In this document: in pieces, positions 26,150 to 38,394 of the stretch
Layout of the letters: every line of letters begins with the position of its first letter
Numbering within the stretch: the stretch's first letter is position 1
Origin: Halictus rubicundus
Lineage: Eukaryota; Arthropoda; Insecta; Hymenoptera; Halictidae
Direction of reading: 5' to 3'
Assembly (NCBI RefSeq): GCF_050948215.1
Contig: NW_027488565.1
Span: 2,046,001 to 2,110,000, forward strand
Length of the DNA stretch: 64,000 bases
Translations under genes and position numbers: made by a program
The notes under the pieces: model-generated
The model's input: the letters and a program-made list of their open reading frames with translations, nothing else
What the model was told of the DNA's origin: nothing
Databases searched by the model: none

Positions 26150-27255
26150 GAGGATAGGATATGATAGATGATAGGATAGGATAGAGGATAGGATAGGATA
26201 GAGGATAGGATAGGATAGAGGATAGGATAGGATAGAGGATAGGATAGGATAGAGGATAGGATAGGATAGACGATAGGATAGGATAGAGGATAGGATATGA
26301 TAGATGATAGGATAGGATAGAGGATAGGATAGGATAGGATTGAGGATAGGATAGGATTGAGGATAGGATAGGAGAGAGGATAGGACAGGATAGAGGATAC
26401 TATAGGATAGAGGATACGATAGGATTGAGGATAGGATAGGAATGAGGATAGGATAGGATTGAGGATAGGATAGGAATGAGGATATGATAGGATTGAGGAT
26501 AGGATACGATAGAAGATAGCATACGATAGAGGATAGGATATGATAGAGGATAGGATAGGATATGAGATTGAATAGGATAGAGGATAGGATAGGATAGAGG
26601 ATAGGATAGGATAGAGGATAGGATAGAGGATTGGATAGGATAGAGGATAGGATACGATAGAGGATAGGATACAATAGAGTATAGGATTGGATTGAGGATG
26701 GGATAGGATAGAGGATAGAATAGGATAGAGAATAGGATAGGATTGAGGAGAGGATAGGATAGAGGATAGGATAGGATAGAGGATAGGATAGGATAGAGGA
26801 TAGGATAGGATAGACGATACGATAGGATAGAGGATAGGATATGATAGATGATAGGATAGGATAGAGGATAGAGGATAGGATAGAATAGGATTGAGGATAG
26901 GATAGGATTGAGGATAGGATAGGAGAGAGGATAGGACAGGATAGAGGATACTATAGGATAGAGGATACGATAGGATTGAGGATAGGATAGGAATGAGGAT
27001 AGGATAGGATTGAGGATAGGATAGGAATGAGGATAGGATAGGATTGAGGATAGGATACGATAGAGTATAGCATACGATAGAGGATAGGATATGATAGAGG
27101 ATAGGATAGGATATGAGATTGAATAGGATAGAGGATAGGATAGGATAGAGGATAGGATAGGATAGAGGATAGGATAGAGGATTGGATAGGATAGAGGATA
27201 GGATACGATAGAGGATAGGATACAATAGAGTATAGGATTGGATTGAGGATAGGAT
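26150..27255 (+). repeat. About 551-bp tandem duplication, two copies
   Basis: TAGCATACGATAG at 26517 and 27068, preceded by GGAATGAGG and GGATTGAGG units and followed by TATGAGATTGAATAGG and GATACAATAGAGTATAGG, recur at 551 bp. Left of this the offset is 544 bp (TAGACGATA 26267/26811), so one copy has exchanged a 17-mer for two 12-mers. Related segments recur near 48,060, 50,640 and 57,600. Confidence 0.7.
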
Positions 27256-28280
27256 AGGATAGAGGATAGGATAGGATAGGATAGAGGATAGAAGAGACGA
27301 TATTATAGAGGAAAGGATAGGATAGAGAATAGGATAGGATGGAGGATAGGATAGAGGATAGGATACTATAAGAGGATAGGATAGGATAGAGGATAGGATA
27401 GGATTGAGGATAGGATAGGATAGAGGATATGATATGATAGATGATAGGATAGGATAGAGGATAGGATAGGATAGAGGATAGGATAGGATAGAGGATAGGA
27501 TAGGATAGAGGATAGGATAGGATAGACGATAGGATAGGATAGAGGATAGGATATGATAGATGATAGGATAGGATAGAGGATAGGATAGGATAGGATTGAG
27601 GATAGGATAGGATTGAGGATAGGATAGGAGAGAGGATAGGATAGGATAGAGGATAGGATAGAGGATAGGATAGGATAGGATAGAGGATAGAAGAGACGAT
27701 ATTATAGAGGAAAGGATAGGATAGAGAATAGGATAGGATGGAGGATAGGATAGAGGATAGGATACTATAAGAGGATAGGATAGGATTGAGGATAGGATAG
27801 GAATGAAGATAGGATAGGATTGAGGATAGGATAGGGGATTGGACAGGATGGAGGATCGGACAGGATGGAGGATAGGATAGGATAGGATTGAGGATAAGAT
27901 AGGATAGAGGTAGGATAGGATAGAGTATAGGACTGGATAGAGGATAGGATAGAGGATAAGATAGGATAGAGGATAAGATAGGATTGAGGATAGGATAGGA
28001 TTCAGGAGAGGATAGGATAGAGGATAGGATAGGATAGAGGATAGGATAGAATAGAGGATAGGATAGGATAGAGGATAGGTTAGGATAGTGGATAGGATAT
28101 GATAGATGATAGGATAGGATTGAGGATAGGATAGGAGAGGGGATAGGATAGGATAGAGGATAGGATAGGATAGAGGATAGAATTGCGGATAGGATAGGAT
28201 AGGGGATAGGATAGGATAGAGGATAGGATATGATAGAGGATAGGATAGGATAGAGGATAGGATACGATAGAAGATACGAT

Positions 28281-28741
28281 ATTATATAGGGGAGGATAGT
28301 ATAGAGAATAGGATAGGATAGAAGATACTATATTATAGGGGAAATGATAGGGTAGAGGATAGGATAGGACAAAGGATATAATAGGGGATTGGATAGGATA
28401 GAGGATAGAATACGATAGAGGATAGGATAGGATAGAGGATAGGATAGGATAGAGGATAGGATAGGATAGAGGATATTATATGACAGAGGATAGGATAGGA
28501 TTGAGGATAGGATAGGATAGAGGATAGGATATAATTGAGGCTAGGATAGGATAGAGGATACGATAGGATAGAGGGTAGGATAGGATAGAGGGTAGGATAG
28601 GATAGAGGATACGATAGAGGATTGGATAGGATAGAGGATAGGATACGATAGTGAATAGGATAGGATAGGATAGAGAATAGGATTGGATAGATGATATTAC
28701 AGGATAGAGGATAGGATAGGATAGAGGATACCATATTATGG
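28281..28741 (+). repeat. Family N HOR core, copy 1
   Basis: The core is defined here from ATTATATAGGGG to the inverted repeat CCATATTATGG, 450 bp marker to marker. Between them are ATACTATATTATAGGGG, GGACAAAGGATATAATAGGGG, GAATTGAGGCTAGG, a GAGGGTAGG pair and GATATTACAGG. This copy has GATATTATATGACAG and GGATATAATTG in place of GATATGACAG and GATAGAATTG of other copies. It matches 36,743 onward at offset 8,462. Confidence 0.8.
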
Positions 28742-28865
28742 AGGATAGGATAGGATAGACGATAGGATAGGATAGAGGAAAGAATTGCGGATTGGATAGC
28801 ATAGAGGATAGGATATGATAGAGGATAGGATAGGATTGAGGATAGGATAGGATAGAGGATAGGAT

Positions 28866-29150
28866 AGGATAGAGGATAGGATAGAGGATAGGATAGAGGA
28901 TAGGATAGGATAGGATAGAAGATATTATAGGATAGAGGATAGGATTGAATTGAGGATAGTATAGGATAGAGGATAGGATAGGATAGAGGATAGGATAGGA
29001 TAGTGGATAGGATAGGATAGAGGATAGGATAGGATAGAGGATAGGATAGGATAGAGGATAGGATAGAGGATAGGATAGAGGATAGGATAGAGGATAGGAT
29101 AGAGGATAGGATAGGATAGGATAGAGGATAGGATAGGATAGGATAGAGGA
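28866..29150 (+). repeat. Runs of 12-mer units followed by 22-mers
   Basis: Here the spacing falls to (GGATA)2GA for several units in a row (best at about 29,055-29,105), then rises to (GGATA)4GA just before GATATTATAGG. The same 12-mer then 22-mer order precedes GATATTATAGG in the other family N copies, so the change in unit length is part of the HOR and not random. Confidence 0.7.
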
Positions 29151-29440
29151 TATTATAGGATAGAGGATAGGATTGAATTGAGGATAGGATTGGATAGAGG
29201 ATAGGATAGGATAGAGAATTGGATAGGATAGTTGATAGGATAGGATAGCGGATAGGATAGGGGATTGATAGGATAGAGATTAGGATGGGATAGAGGATAG
29301 GATAGGATAGAGGATAGGATAGGATAGAGGATAGGTTAGGATAGAGAATAGGATAGGATAGAGGGTAGGTTAGGATAGAGGATAGGATAGAGGATAGGAT
29401 AGAGGATAGGATAGGATAGGATAGAGAATAGGATAGGATA

Positions 29441-29636
29441 CATGGTATTATAGGGTAGAGGATAGGATAGGGTAGAGGATAGAATACAGGATTGGATAGG
29501 ATAGAGGATAGGAAACGATAGAGGATAGGATAGGATAGAGTATAGGATTGGATTGAGGATAGGATAGGATAGAGGATAGAATAGGATAGAGGATAGGATA
29601 GGATAGAGGATAGGATAGGATACATGGTATTATAGG
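29441..29636 (+). repeat. Paired CATGGTATTATAGGG markers 182 bp apart
   Basis: CATGGTATTATAGGG begins at 29441 and 29623. The same 182-bp pair occurs at 36174/36356, 38064/38246, 59798/59980 and 61695/61877. 182 is ten 17-mers plus one 12-mer. Single markers stand at 25615, 32656, 47186 and 48934. Confidence 0.8.
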
Positions 29637-31790
29637 GTAGAGGATAGGATAGGGTAGAGGATAGGATAGGGGATTGGATAGGATAGAGGATAGGATAGGA
29701 TAGAGCATACGATAGTGGATAGGATAGGATAGAGGATAGGATAGGATAGAGTATATTATTGGATTGAGGATAGGATAGGATAGTGGATAGGATAAGATAG
29801 AGGATAGGATAGGATTGAGGATAGGATAGGAGAGGGGATAGGATAGGAGAGGGGATAGGATAGGATAGAGGATACGATATTATGGGGGATAGGATAGGAT
29901 AGAGGATAGGATAGGATAGAGGATACTATATTATAGGGGAAATGATAGGGTAGAGGATAGGATAGGACAAAGGATATAATAGGGGATTGGATAGGATAGA
30001 GGATAGAATACGATAGAGGATAGGATAGGATAGAGGATAGGATAGGATAGAGGATAGGATAGGATAGAGGATAGGATATGACAGAGGATAGGATAGGATT
30101 CAGGATAGGATAGAATAGAGGATAGGATAGAATTGAGGCTAGGATAGGATAGAGGATACGATAGGATAGAGGGTAGGATAGGATAGAGGGTAGGATAGGA
30201 TAGAGGATACGATAGAGGATTGGATAGGATAGAGGATAGGATACGATAGTGAATAGGATAGGATAGGATAGAGAATAGGATTGGATAGATGATATTACAG
30301 GATAGAGGATAGGATAGGATAGAGGATAGGATAGGATAGAGGATAGGATAGGATATGAGATTGGATAGGATAGAGGATAGTATAGGATAGAGGATAGGAT
30401 AGGATACAGGATAGAATAGGATAGAGGATAGTATAGGATAGAGGATCGGATACGATAGAGGATAGGATAGGATAGAGGATAGGATAGGATAGAGGATAAG
30501 ATAGGATAGTGGATAGGATTGGATTGAGGATAGGAGAGGATAGAGGATAGGATAGGAGATTGGATACGATAGATGATAGGATACGATATAGCATACGATA
30601 GAGGATAGGATACGATATAGCATACGATAGTGGATAGGATACGATAGAGCATGCGACAGAGGATAGGATAGGATAGAGGATAGGATAGGATAGAGTATAG
30701 GATAGGATAGAGGATAGGATAGGATAGAGGATAGGATAGAGGATAGGATGGAGGATTGGATAGGATAGAGTATAGGATACGATAGAGGATAGGATAGGAT
30801 AGAGGATAGGATTTGATTGAGGATAGGAGAGGATAGAGGATAGGATAGGAGATTGGATACGAAAGAGGCTAGGATACGATATAGCATACGATAGAGGATA
30901 GGATACGATATAGCATACGATAGAGGATAGGATAGCATAGAGGATAGGATAGGATAGAGGATAGGATAGGGGGTTGGTTAGGATAGAGGATAGGATACGA
31001 TATAGCATACGATAGAGGATAGGGTACGATATAACATACGATAGAGGATAGGATAGGGGGTTGGATAGGATAGAGGATAGGATATGATAGATGATAGGAT
31101 TGGATTGAGGATAGATAGGATAGAGGATAGAATAGGATAGAGGATAGGATACGATAGAGGATAAGATATGATAGAGGATAGGATAGGATATGAGATTGGA
31201 TAGGATAGGATATGAGATTGGATAGGATATGAGATTGGATAGGGTAGGATAGAGGATAGGTTACGATAGAAGATACGATATTATAGAGGAAAGGATAGGA
31301 TAGAGAATAGGATAGGATAGAGGATAGGATAGTATAGAGGATATAATAGGATTGGGGATAGGATAGGATACAGGATAGAATAGGATAGAGGATAGGATAG
31401 CATAGAGGATAGGATAGGATATAGGATAGGATAGGATTGAGGATAGGATAGGATAGTGGTTTGGATAAGATAGAGGATAGGATAGAATAGAGGGCAGGAT
31501 ACGATAGAGGATAAGATACGATAGAGGATAGGATAGGATAGAGGATAGGATAGGATAGAGGATAGGATAGGATAGAGGATAAGATAGGATAGTGGATAGG
31601 ATAAGATAGAGGATAGGATAGAATAGAGGACAGGATAGGAGAGAGGATAAGATAGGATAGAGGATAGGATAGGATAGAGGATAGGATACGATAGAGGATA
31701 GGATAGGATAGAGGATAGGATTGGATTGAGGATAGGATAGGATAGAGGATAAGATAGGATAGAGGATAGGATAGGATAGAGGATAAGATA

Positions 31791-32528
31791 GGTTAGAGGA
31801 TAGGATAGGATTGAGGATAGGATAGATGATAGGATACGATAAGAGGATAGGATAGGATAGAGGATAGGATAGGTTTGAGGATAGGATAGGATAGAGGATA
31901 GGATAGGATAGAGGAGAGGATAGGATAGTGGAGAGGATAGGATAAGATAGAAGATAAGATAGGATAGTGGATAGGATAAGATAGAGGGGAGGATGGAATA
32001 GAGAACAGGACAGGATAGAGGGTAAGATAGGATAGAGGATAGGATAGGATAGAGGATAGGATAGAGGATAGGATAGGATAGAGGATAGGATAGGGGATTG
32101 GATAGGATAGAGGATAGGGTAGGATAGAGCATACGAAAGAGGATAGGATACGATAGAGGATAGGATAGGGTAGAGAATAGGATAGGATAGAGGATAGGAT
32201 AGGATAGAGGATAGGATAGGATAGAGGGTAGGATAGAGGATTGGATAGGTTAGAGGATAGGATAGGATAGAGGATAGGATAAGTAAGAGGATAGGATAGG
32301 ATAGATTATAGGATAGAGGAAAGGATAGGATTGAGGATGGGATAGGATAGAGGATAGGATAGGATAGAGGATAGGATAGGATAGAGGACAGGATAGGATA
32401 GAGGATAGGATACGATAGAGGATAGGATAGGATAGAGTATAGGATAGGATAGAAGATAGGATTGGATTGAGGATAGGATAGGATAGGATAGAGGATAGGA
32501 TAGGATAGAGGATACTATAGAGGTATGG
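31791..32528 (+). repeat. Module M, copy 5
   Basis: GGTTAG at 31791 and GGTATGG at 32522 are 731 bp apart, identical to copy 4. It lies inside the inserted family A segment, which confirms that the module moved with the larger block. Confidence 0.75.
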
Positions 32529-32978
32529 ATAGGATAGAGAATAGGATACGATAGAGGATAGGATAGGATAGAGGATAGGATTGGATTGAGGAGAGGATAG
32601 GATAGAGGATAGAATAGGATAGAGGATAGGATAGGATAGAGGATAGGATAGGATACATGGTATTATAGGGTAGAGGATAGGATAGGGTAGAGGATAGGAT
32701 AGGGTAGAGGATAGGATAGGGGATTGGATAGGATAGAGGATAGGATAGGATAGAGCATACGATAGTGGATAGGATAGGATAGAGGATAGGATAGGATAGA
32801 GTATATTATTGGATTGAGGATAGGATAGGATAGTGGATAGGATAAGATAAGGATAGGATAGAATAGAGTACAGGATAGGATAGAGGATAGGATACAGGAT
32901 TGGATAGGACAGAGGATAGGATAGGATAGAGCATACGATAGTGGATAGGATAGGATAGAGGATAGGATAGGATAGAGA

Positions 32979-32990
32979 ATATTATAATAT
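32979..32990. repeat. Perfect 12-bp AT palindrome, site 2
   Basis: ATATTATAATAT again, between GGATAGAGA and AGAAGATAGG, 7,058 bp from site 1 and carried by the same segmental duplication. Confidence 0.85.
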
Positions 32991-34323
32991 AGAAGATAGG
33001 ATAGGATAGAGGATAGGATAGAGGATTGGATAGGATAGAGGATAGGATACGATAGAGGATAGGATAGGATAGAGTATAGGATTGGATTGAGGATAGGATA
33101 GGATAGTGGATAGGATAAGATAGAGGATAGGATAGGATAGACGATAGGATAGGATAGAGGATAGGATATGATAGATGATAGGATAGGATAGAGGATAGGA
33201 TAGGATAGGATTGAGGATGGAAGAGACGATATTATAGAGGAAAGGACAGGATAGAGAATAGGATAGGATGGAGGATAGGATAGAGGATAGGATATGATAG
33301 ATGATAGGATAGGATAGAGGATAGGATAGGATAGGATAGAGGATAGGATAGGATAGACGATAGGATGGGATAGAGGATAGGATACGATAGAAGAGACGAT
33401 ATTTTGGAGGAAAGGATAGGATAGAGAATAGGATAGGATGGAGGATAGGATAGAGAATAGGATACGATAAGAGGATAGGATAGGATAGAGGACAGGATAG
33501 GATTGAGGATAGGATAGGATAGAGGATAGGACATGATAGATGATAGGATAGGATAGAGGATAGGATAGAGGATAGGATAGGATAGAGGATAGGATAGGAT
33601 AGAGGATAGGATAGGATAGACGATACGATAGGATAGAGGATAGGATATGATAGATGATAGGATAGGATAGAGGATAGAGGATAGGATAGGATAGGATTGA
33701 GGATAGGACAGGATTGAGGATAGGATAGGAGAGAGGATAGGACAGGATAGAGGATACTATAGGATAGAGGATACGATAGGATTGAGGATAGGATAGGAAT
33801 GAGGATAGGATAGGATTGAGGATAGGATAGGAATGAGGATAGGATAGGATTGAGGATAGGATAGGGGATTGGATAGGATGGAGGATCGGACAGGATGGAG
33901 GATAGGATAGGATAGAGGATAGGATAGGATAGACGATAGGATAGGATAGAGGATAGGATATGATAGATGATAGGATAGGATAGAGGATAGGATAGGATAG
34001 GATTGAGGATAGGATAGGATTGAGGATAGGATAGGAGAGAGGATAGGATAGGATAGAGGATAGGATAGAGGATAGGATAGGATAGGATAGAGGATAGAAG
34101 AGACGATATTATAGAGGAAAGGATAGGATAGAGAATAGGATAGGATGGAGGATAGGATAGAGGATAGGATACTATAAGAGGATAGGATAGGATAGAGGAT
34201 AGGATAGCATAGAGGATAGGATAGGATAGAGGATAGGACAGGATTGAGGATAGGATAGAGGATTGGTTAGGATAGAAGATAGAACACGATAGAGGATAGG
34301 ATATGATAGAGGATAGGATAGGA

Positions 34324-34413
34324 TAGAGGATTGGATAGGGGATTGGATAGGATAGAGGATTGGATAGGGGATTGGATAGGATAGAGCATTGGATAGGGGA
34401 TTGGATAGGATAG
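34324..34413 (+). repeat. 29-bp composite repeat, three units
   Basis: The unit is a GGATTGGATAGG 12-mer followed by a GGATTGGATAGGATAGA 17-mer. The third unit begins GAGCATTGG in place of GAGGATTGG. Equivalent positions at 39,196 and 42,868 have one unit. Confidence 0.75.
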
Positions 34414-35038
34414 AGGATAGGATAAGATAGGGCATACGATAGAGGATAGGATAGGATAGAGGATAGGATAGGATAGAGAATAGTATAGGATAGAGGATAG
34501 GATAGGATAGAGGATAGGATACGATAGAGGATAGGATATGATAGAGGGTAGCATAGAATAGAGGACAGGATAGGATAGAGGATAAGATAGGATAGAGGAT
34601 AGGATAGGATAGAGTATAGGATAGGATAGAGGATAGGATATGATAGAGGATAGGATAGAGGATTGGATAGGATAGAGGATTGGATAGGGGATTGGATAGG
34701 ATAGAGGATAGGATAAGATAGGGCATACGATAGAGGATAGGATAGGATAGAGGATAGGATAGGATAGAGGATAGGATAGGATAGAGGATAGGATACGATA
34801 GAGGATAGGATAGGATAGAGGATAGGATTGGATTGAGGATAGACAGGATAGAGGATATAATAGGATAGAGGATAGGATAGCATAGAGGATAGGATAGGAT
34901 AGAGGATAGGACAGGATTGAGGATAGGATAGGATAAAGGATAAGGTAGGATACAGGATAGAATACGATAGAGGATAGGATAGGATAGTGGATAAGATAGG
35001 ATAGAGGAGAGGATAGGATAGTGGATAGGATAGGATAG

Positions 35039-35238
35039 ATTATAGGGTATGATAGAGGATAGGATAGGATAGAGGATAGAATAGGATAGAGGATAGGATA
35101 GGATAAAGGATAAGGTAGGATAGAGGATAGAATACGATAGAGGATAGGATAGGACAGAGGATAGGATAGGATAGTGGATAAGATAGGATAGAGGAGAGGA
35201 TAGGATAGAGGATAGGATAGGATAGATTATTGGGTATG
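35039..35238 (+). repeat. Family C marker pair, copy 1
   Basis: ATTATAGGGTATG at 35039 and ATTATTGGGTATG at 35226 are 187 bp apart, eleven 17-mers. Between them lie GATAAAGGATAAGG and a GGATAAGATAGG unit. The two half-copies resemble each other, so the pair itself looks like an old duplication. Confidence 0.8.
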
Positions 35239-36742
35239 ATAGAGGATAGGATGGGATTGAGGATAGGATAGGATAGTGGATAGGATAGGATAGAGCATAC
35301 GATAGAGGATAGGATAGGATAGAGGATAGGATAGGATAGATCATAGGATAGGATAGAGGATAGGATAGAGGATAGGAAAGGACAGAGCATACGGTAGAGG
35401 ATAGGATAGGATAGAGAATAGGATAGGACAGAGGATATGATAGGATAGAGGACAGGATAGAGGATTGGATAGGATAGAGGATAGGATACGATAAAGGATA
35501 GGATAGGATAGAGTATAGGATTGGATTGAGGATAGATAGGATAGAGGGTAGAATAGGATAGAGGATAGGATAGCATAGAAGATAGGATACGATAGAGGAT
35601 AGGATATGATAGAGGATAGGATAGGATATAAGATTGGATAGGATAGAGGATAGGATAGAATAGAGTACAGGATAGGATATAGGATAAGATAGGATAGAGG
35701 ATAGGATATGGTAGAGGATAAGATAGGATAGTTGATAGGATAAGATAGAGGATAGGATAGAATAGAGGACAGGATAGGATAGAGGATAAGATAGGATTGA
35801 GGATAGGATAGGATAGAGGATAGGATAGGATAGAGGATAGGATAGAGGATAGGATAGAGGATAGGATAGGATAGGATAGAAGATATTATAGGATAGAGGA
35901 TAGGATTGAATTGAGGATAGGATTGGATAGAGGATAGGATAGGATAGAGAATTGGATAGGATAGTTGATAGGATAGGATAGCGGATAGGATAGGGGATTG
36001 ATAGGATAGAGATTAGGATGGGATAGAGGATAGGATAGGATAGAGGATAGGATAGGATAGAGGATGGGTTAGGATAGAGAATAGGATAGGATAGAGGGTA
36101 GGTTAGGATAGAGGATAGGATAGAGGATAGGATAGAGGATAGGATAGGATAGGATAGAGAATAGGATAGGATACATGGTATTATAGGGTAGAGGATAGGA
36201 TAGGGTAGAGGATAGAATACAGGATTGGATAGGATAGAGGATAGGAAACGATAGAGGATAGGATAGGATAGAGTATAGGATTGGATTGACGATAGGATAG
36301 GATAGAGGATAGAATAGGATAGAGGATAGGATAGGATAGAGGATAGGATAGGATACATGGTATTATAGGGTAGAGGATAGGATAGGGTAGAGGATAGGAT
36401 AGGGGATTGGATGGGATAGAGGATAGGATAGGATAGAGCATACGATAGTGGATAGGATAGGATAGAGGATAGGATAGGATAGAGTATATTACTGGATTGA
36501 GGATAGGATAGGATAGTGGATAGGATAAGATAGAGGATAGGATAGGATTGAGGATAGGATAGGAGAGGGGATAGGATAGGATAGAGGATACGATATTATG
36601 GGGGATAGGATAGGATAGAGGATAGGATAGGATAGAGGATAGAATTGCGGATAGGATAGGATAGGGGATAGGATAGGATAGAGGATAGGATATGATAGAG
36701 GATAGGATAGGATAGAGGATAGGATACGATAGAAGATACGAT

Positions 36743-37203
36743 ATTATATAGGGGAGGATAGGATAGAGAATAGGATAGGATAGAAGATACTATATTATAG
36801 GGGAAATGATAGGGTAGAGGATAGGATAGGACAAAGGATATAATAGGGGATTGGATAGGATAGAGGATAGAATACGATAGAGGAAAGGATAGGATAGAGG
36901 ATAGGATAGGATAGAGGATAGGATAGGATAGAGGATAGGATATGACAGAGGATAGGATAGGATTGAGGATAGGAAAGGATAGAGGATAGGATAGAATTGA
37001 GGCTAGGATAGGATAGAGGATACGATAGGATAGAGGGTAGGATAGGATAGAGGGTAGGATAGGATAGAGGATACGATAGAGGATTGGATAGGATAGAGGA
37101 TAGGATACGATAGTGAATAGGATAGGATAGGATAGAGAATAGGATTGGATAGATGATATTACAGGATAGAGGATAGGATAGGATAGAGGATACCATATTA
37201 TGG
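36743..37203 (+). repeat. Family N HOR core, copy 2
   Basis: ATTATATAGGGG at 36743 and CCATATTATGG at 37193, spacing 450 bp. It has all the internal markers of the core and follows CGATATTATGGGGG (C at 36591). Confidence 0.82.
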
Positions 37204-37402
37204 AGGATAGGATAGGATAGACGATAGGATAGGATAGAGGAAAGAATTGCGGATTGGATAGCATAGAGGATAGGATATGATAGAGGATAGGATAGGATTG
37301 AGGATAGGATAGGATAGAGGATAGGATAGGATAGAGGATAGGATAGAGGATAGGATAGGATAGGATAGAAGATATTATAGGATAGAGGATAGGATTGAAT
37401 TG

Positions 37403-37731
37403 AGGATAGGATAGGATAGAGGATAGGATAGGATAGAGGATAGGATAGGATAGAGGATAGGATAGGATAGAGGATAGGATAGGATAGAGGATAGGATAGG
37501 ATAGAGGATAGGATAGGATAGAGGATAGGATAGGATAGAGGATAGGATAGGATAGAGGATAGGATAGGATATGAGATTGGATAGGATATGAGATTGGATA
37601 GGATAGAGGATAGGATAGGATAGAGGATAGGATAGGATACAGGATAGGATAGGATAGAGGATAGTATAGGATAGAGGATCGGATACGATAGAGGATAGGA
37701 TAGGATAGAGGATAGGATAGGATAGAGGATA
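37403..37731 (+). repeat. Family A patch inside a family N HOR
   Basis: About ten perfect 17-mers lead into two TATGAGATTGG units, GATACAGG, GATAGTATAGG and GATCGGATACG, after which family N units resume. Positions 37,571-37,731 match 5,101-5,261 without difference in my comparison. Other family N copies have plain units at this place. Confidence 0.78.
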
Positions 37732-38394
37732 GGATAGGATAGGATAGAGGATAGGATAGGATAGGATAGAGGATATTGTAGGATAGAGGATAGGATTGAA
37801 TTGAGGATAGGATTGGATAGAGGATAGGATAGGATAGAGAATTGGATAGGATAGTTGATAGGATAGGATAGCGGATAGGATAGGGGATTGATAGGATAGA
37901 GATTAGGATGGGATAGAGGATAGGATAGGATAGAGGATAGGATAGGATAGAGGATAGGATAGGATAGAGAATAGGATAGGATAGAGGGTAGGTTAGGGTA
38001 GAGGATAGGATAGAGGATAGGATAGAGGATAGGATAGGATAGGATAGAGAATAGGATAGGATACATGGTATTATAGGGTAGAGGATAGGATAGGGTAGAG
38101 GATAGAATACAGGATTGGATAGGATAGAGGATAGGAAACGGTAGAGGATAGGATAGGATAGAGTATAGGATTGGATTGAGGATAGGATAGGGTAGAGGAT
38201 AGAATAGGATAGAGGATAGGATAGGATAGAGGATAGGATAGGATACATGGTATTATAGGGTAGAGGATAGGATAGGGTAGAGGATAGGATAGGGGATTGG
38301 ATAGGATAGAGGATAGGATAGGATAGAGCATACGATAGTGGATAGGATAGGATAGAGGATAGGATAGGATAGAGTATATTATTGGATTGAGGAT

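Larger units (their letters stand above)
30300..33126 (+). repeat. Family A segment inserted in the N/C region (partner 22,770-26,068)
   Basis: Left of about 30,298 the sequence is family N (GATATTACAGG); right of it family A markers appear in the order seen 7.5 kb upstream. Relative to the partner it lacks about 505 bp and differs elsewhere by single 17-bp units. After about 33,126 it returns to AGAGACGATATT-type units. Confidence 0.8.

Noticed and set aside
28731..28741. CCATATTATGG as a CArG box
   Set aside because: A CArG box has six A/T bases between CC and GG; this has seven. The nine copies are explained by descent within the HOR.
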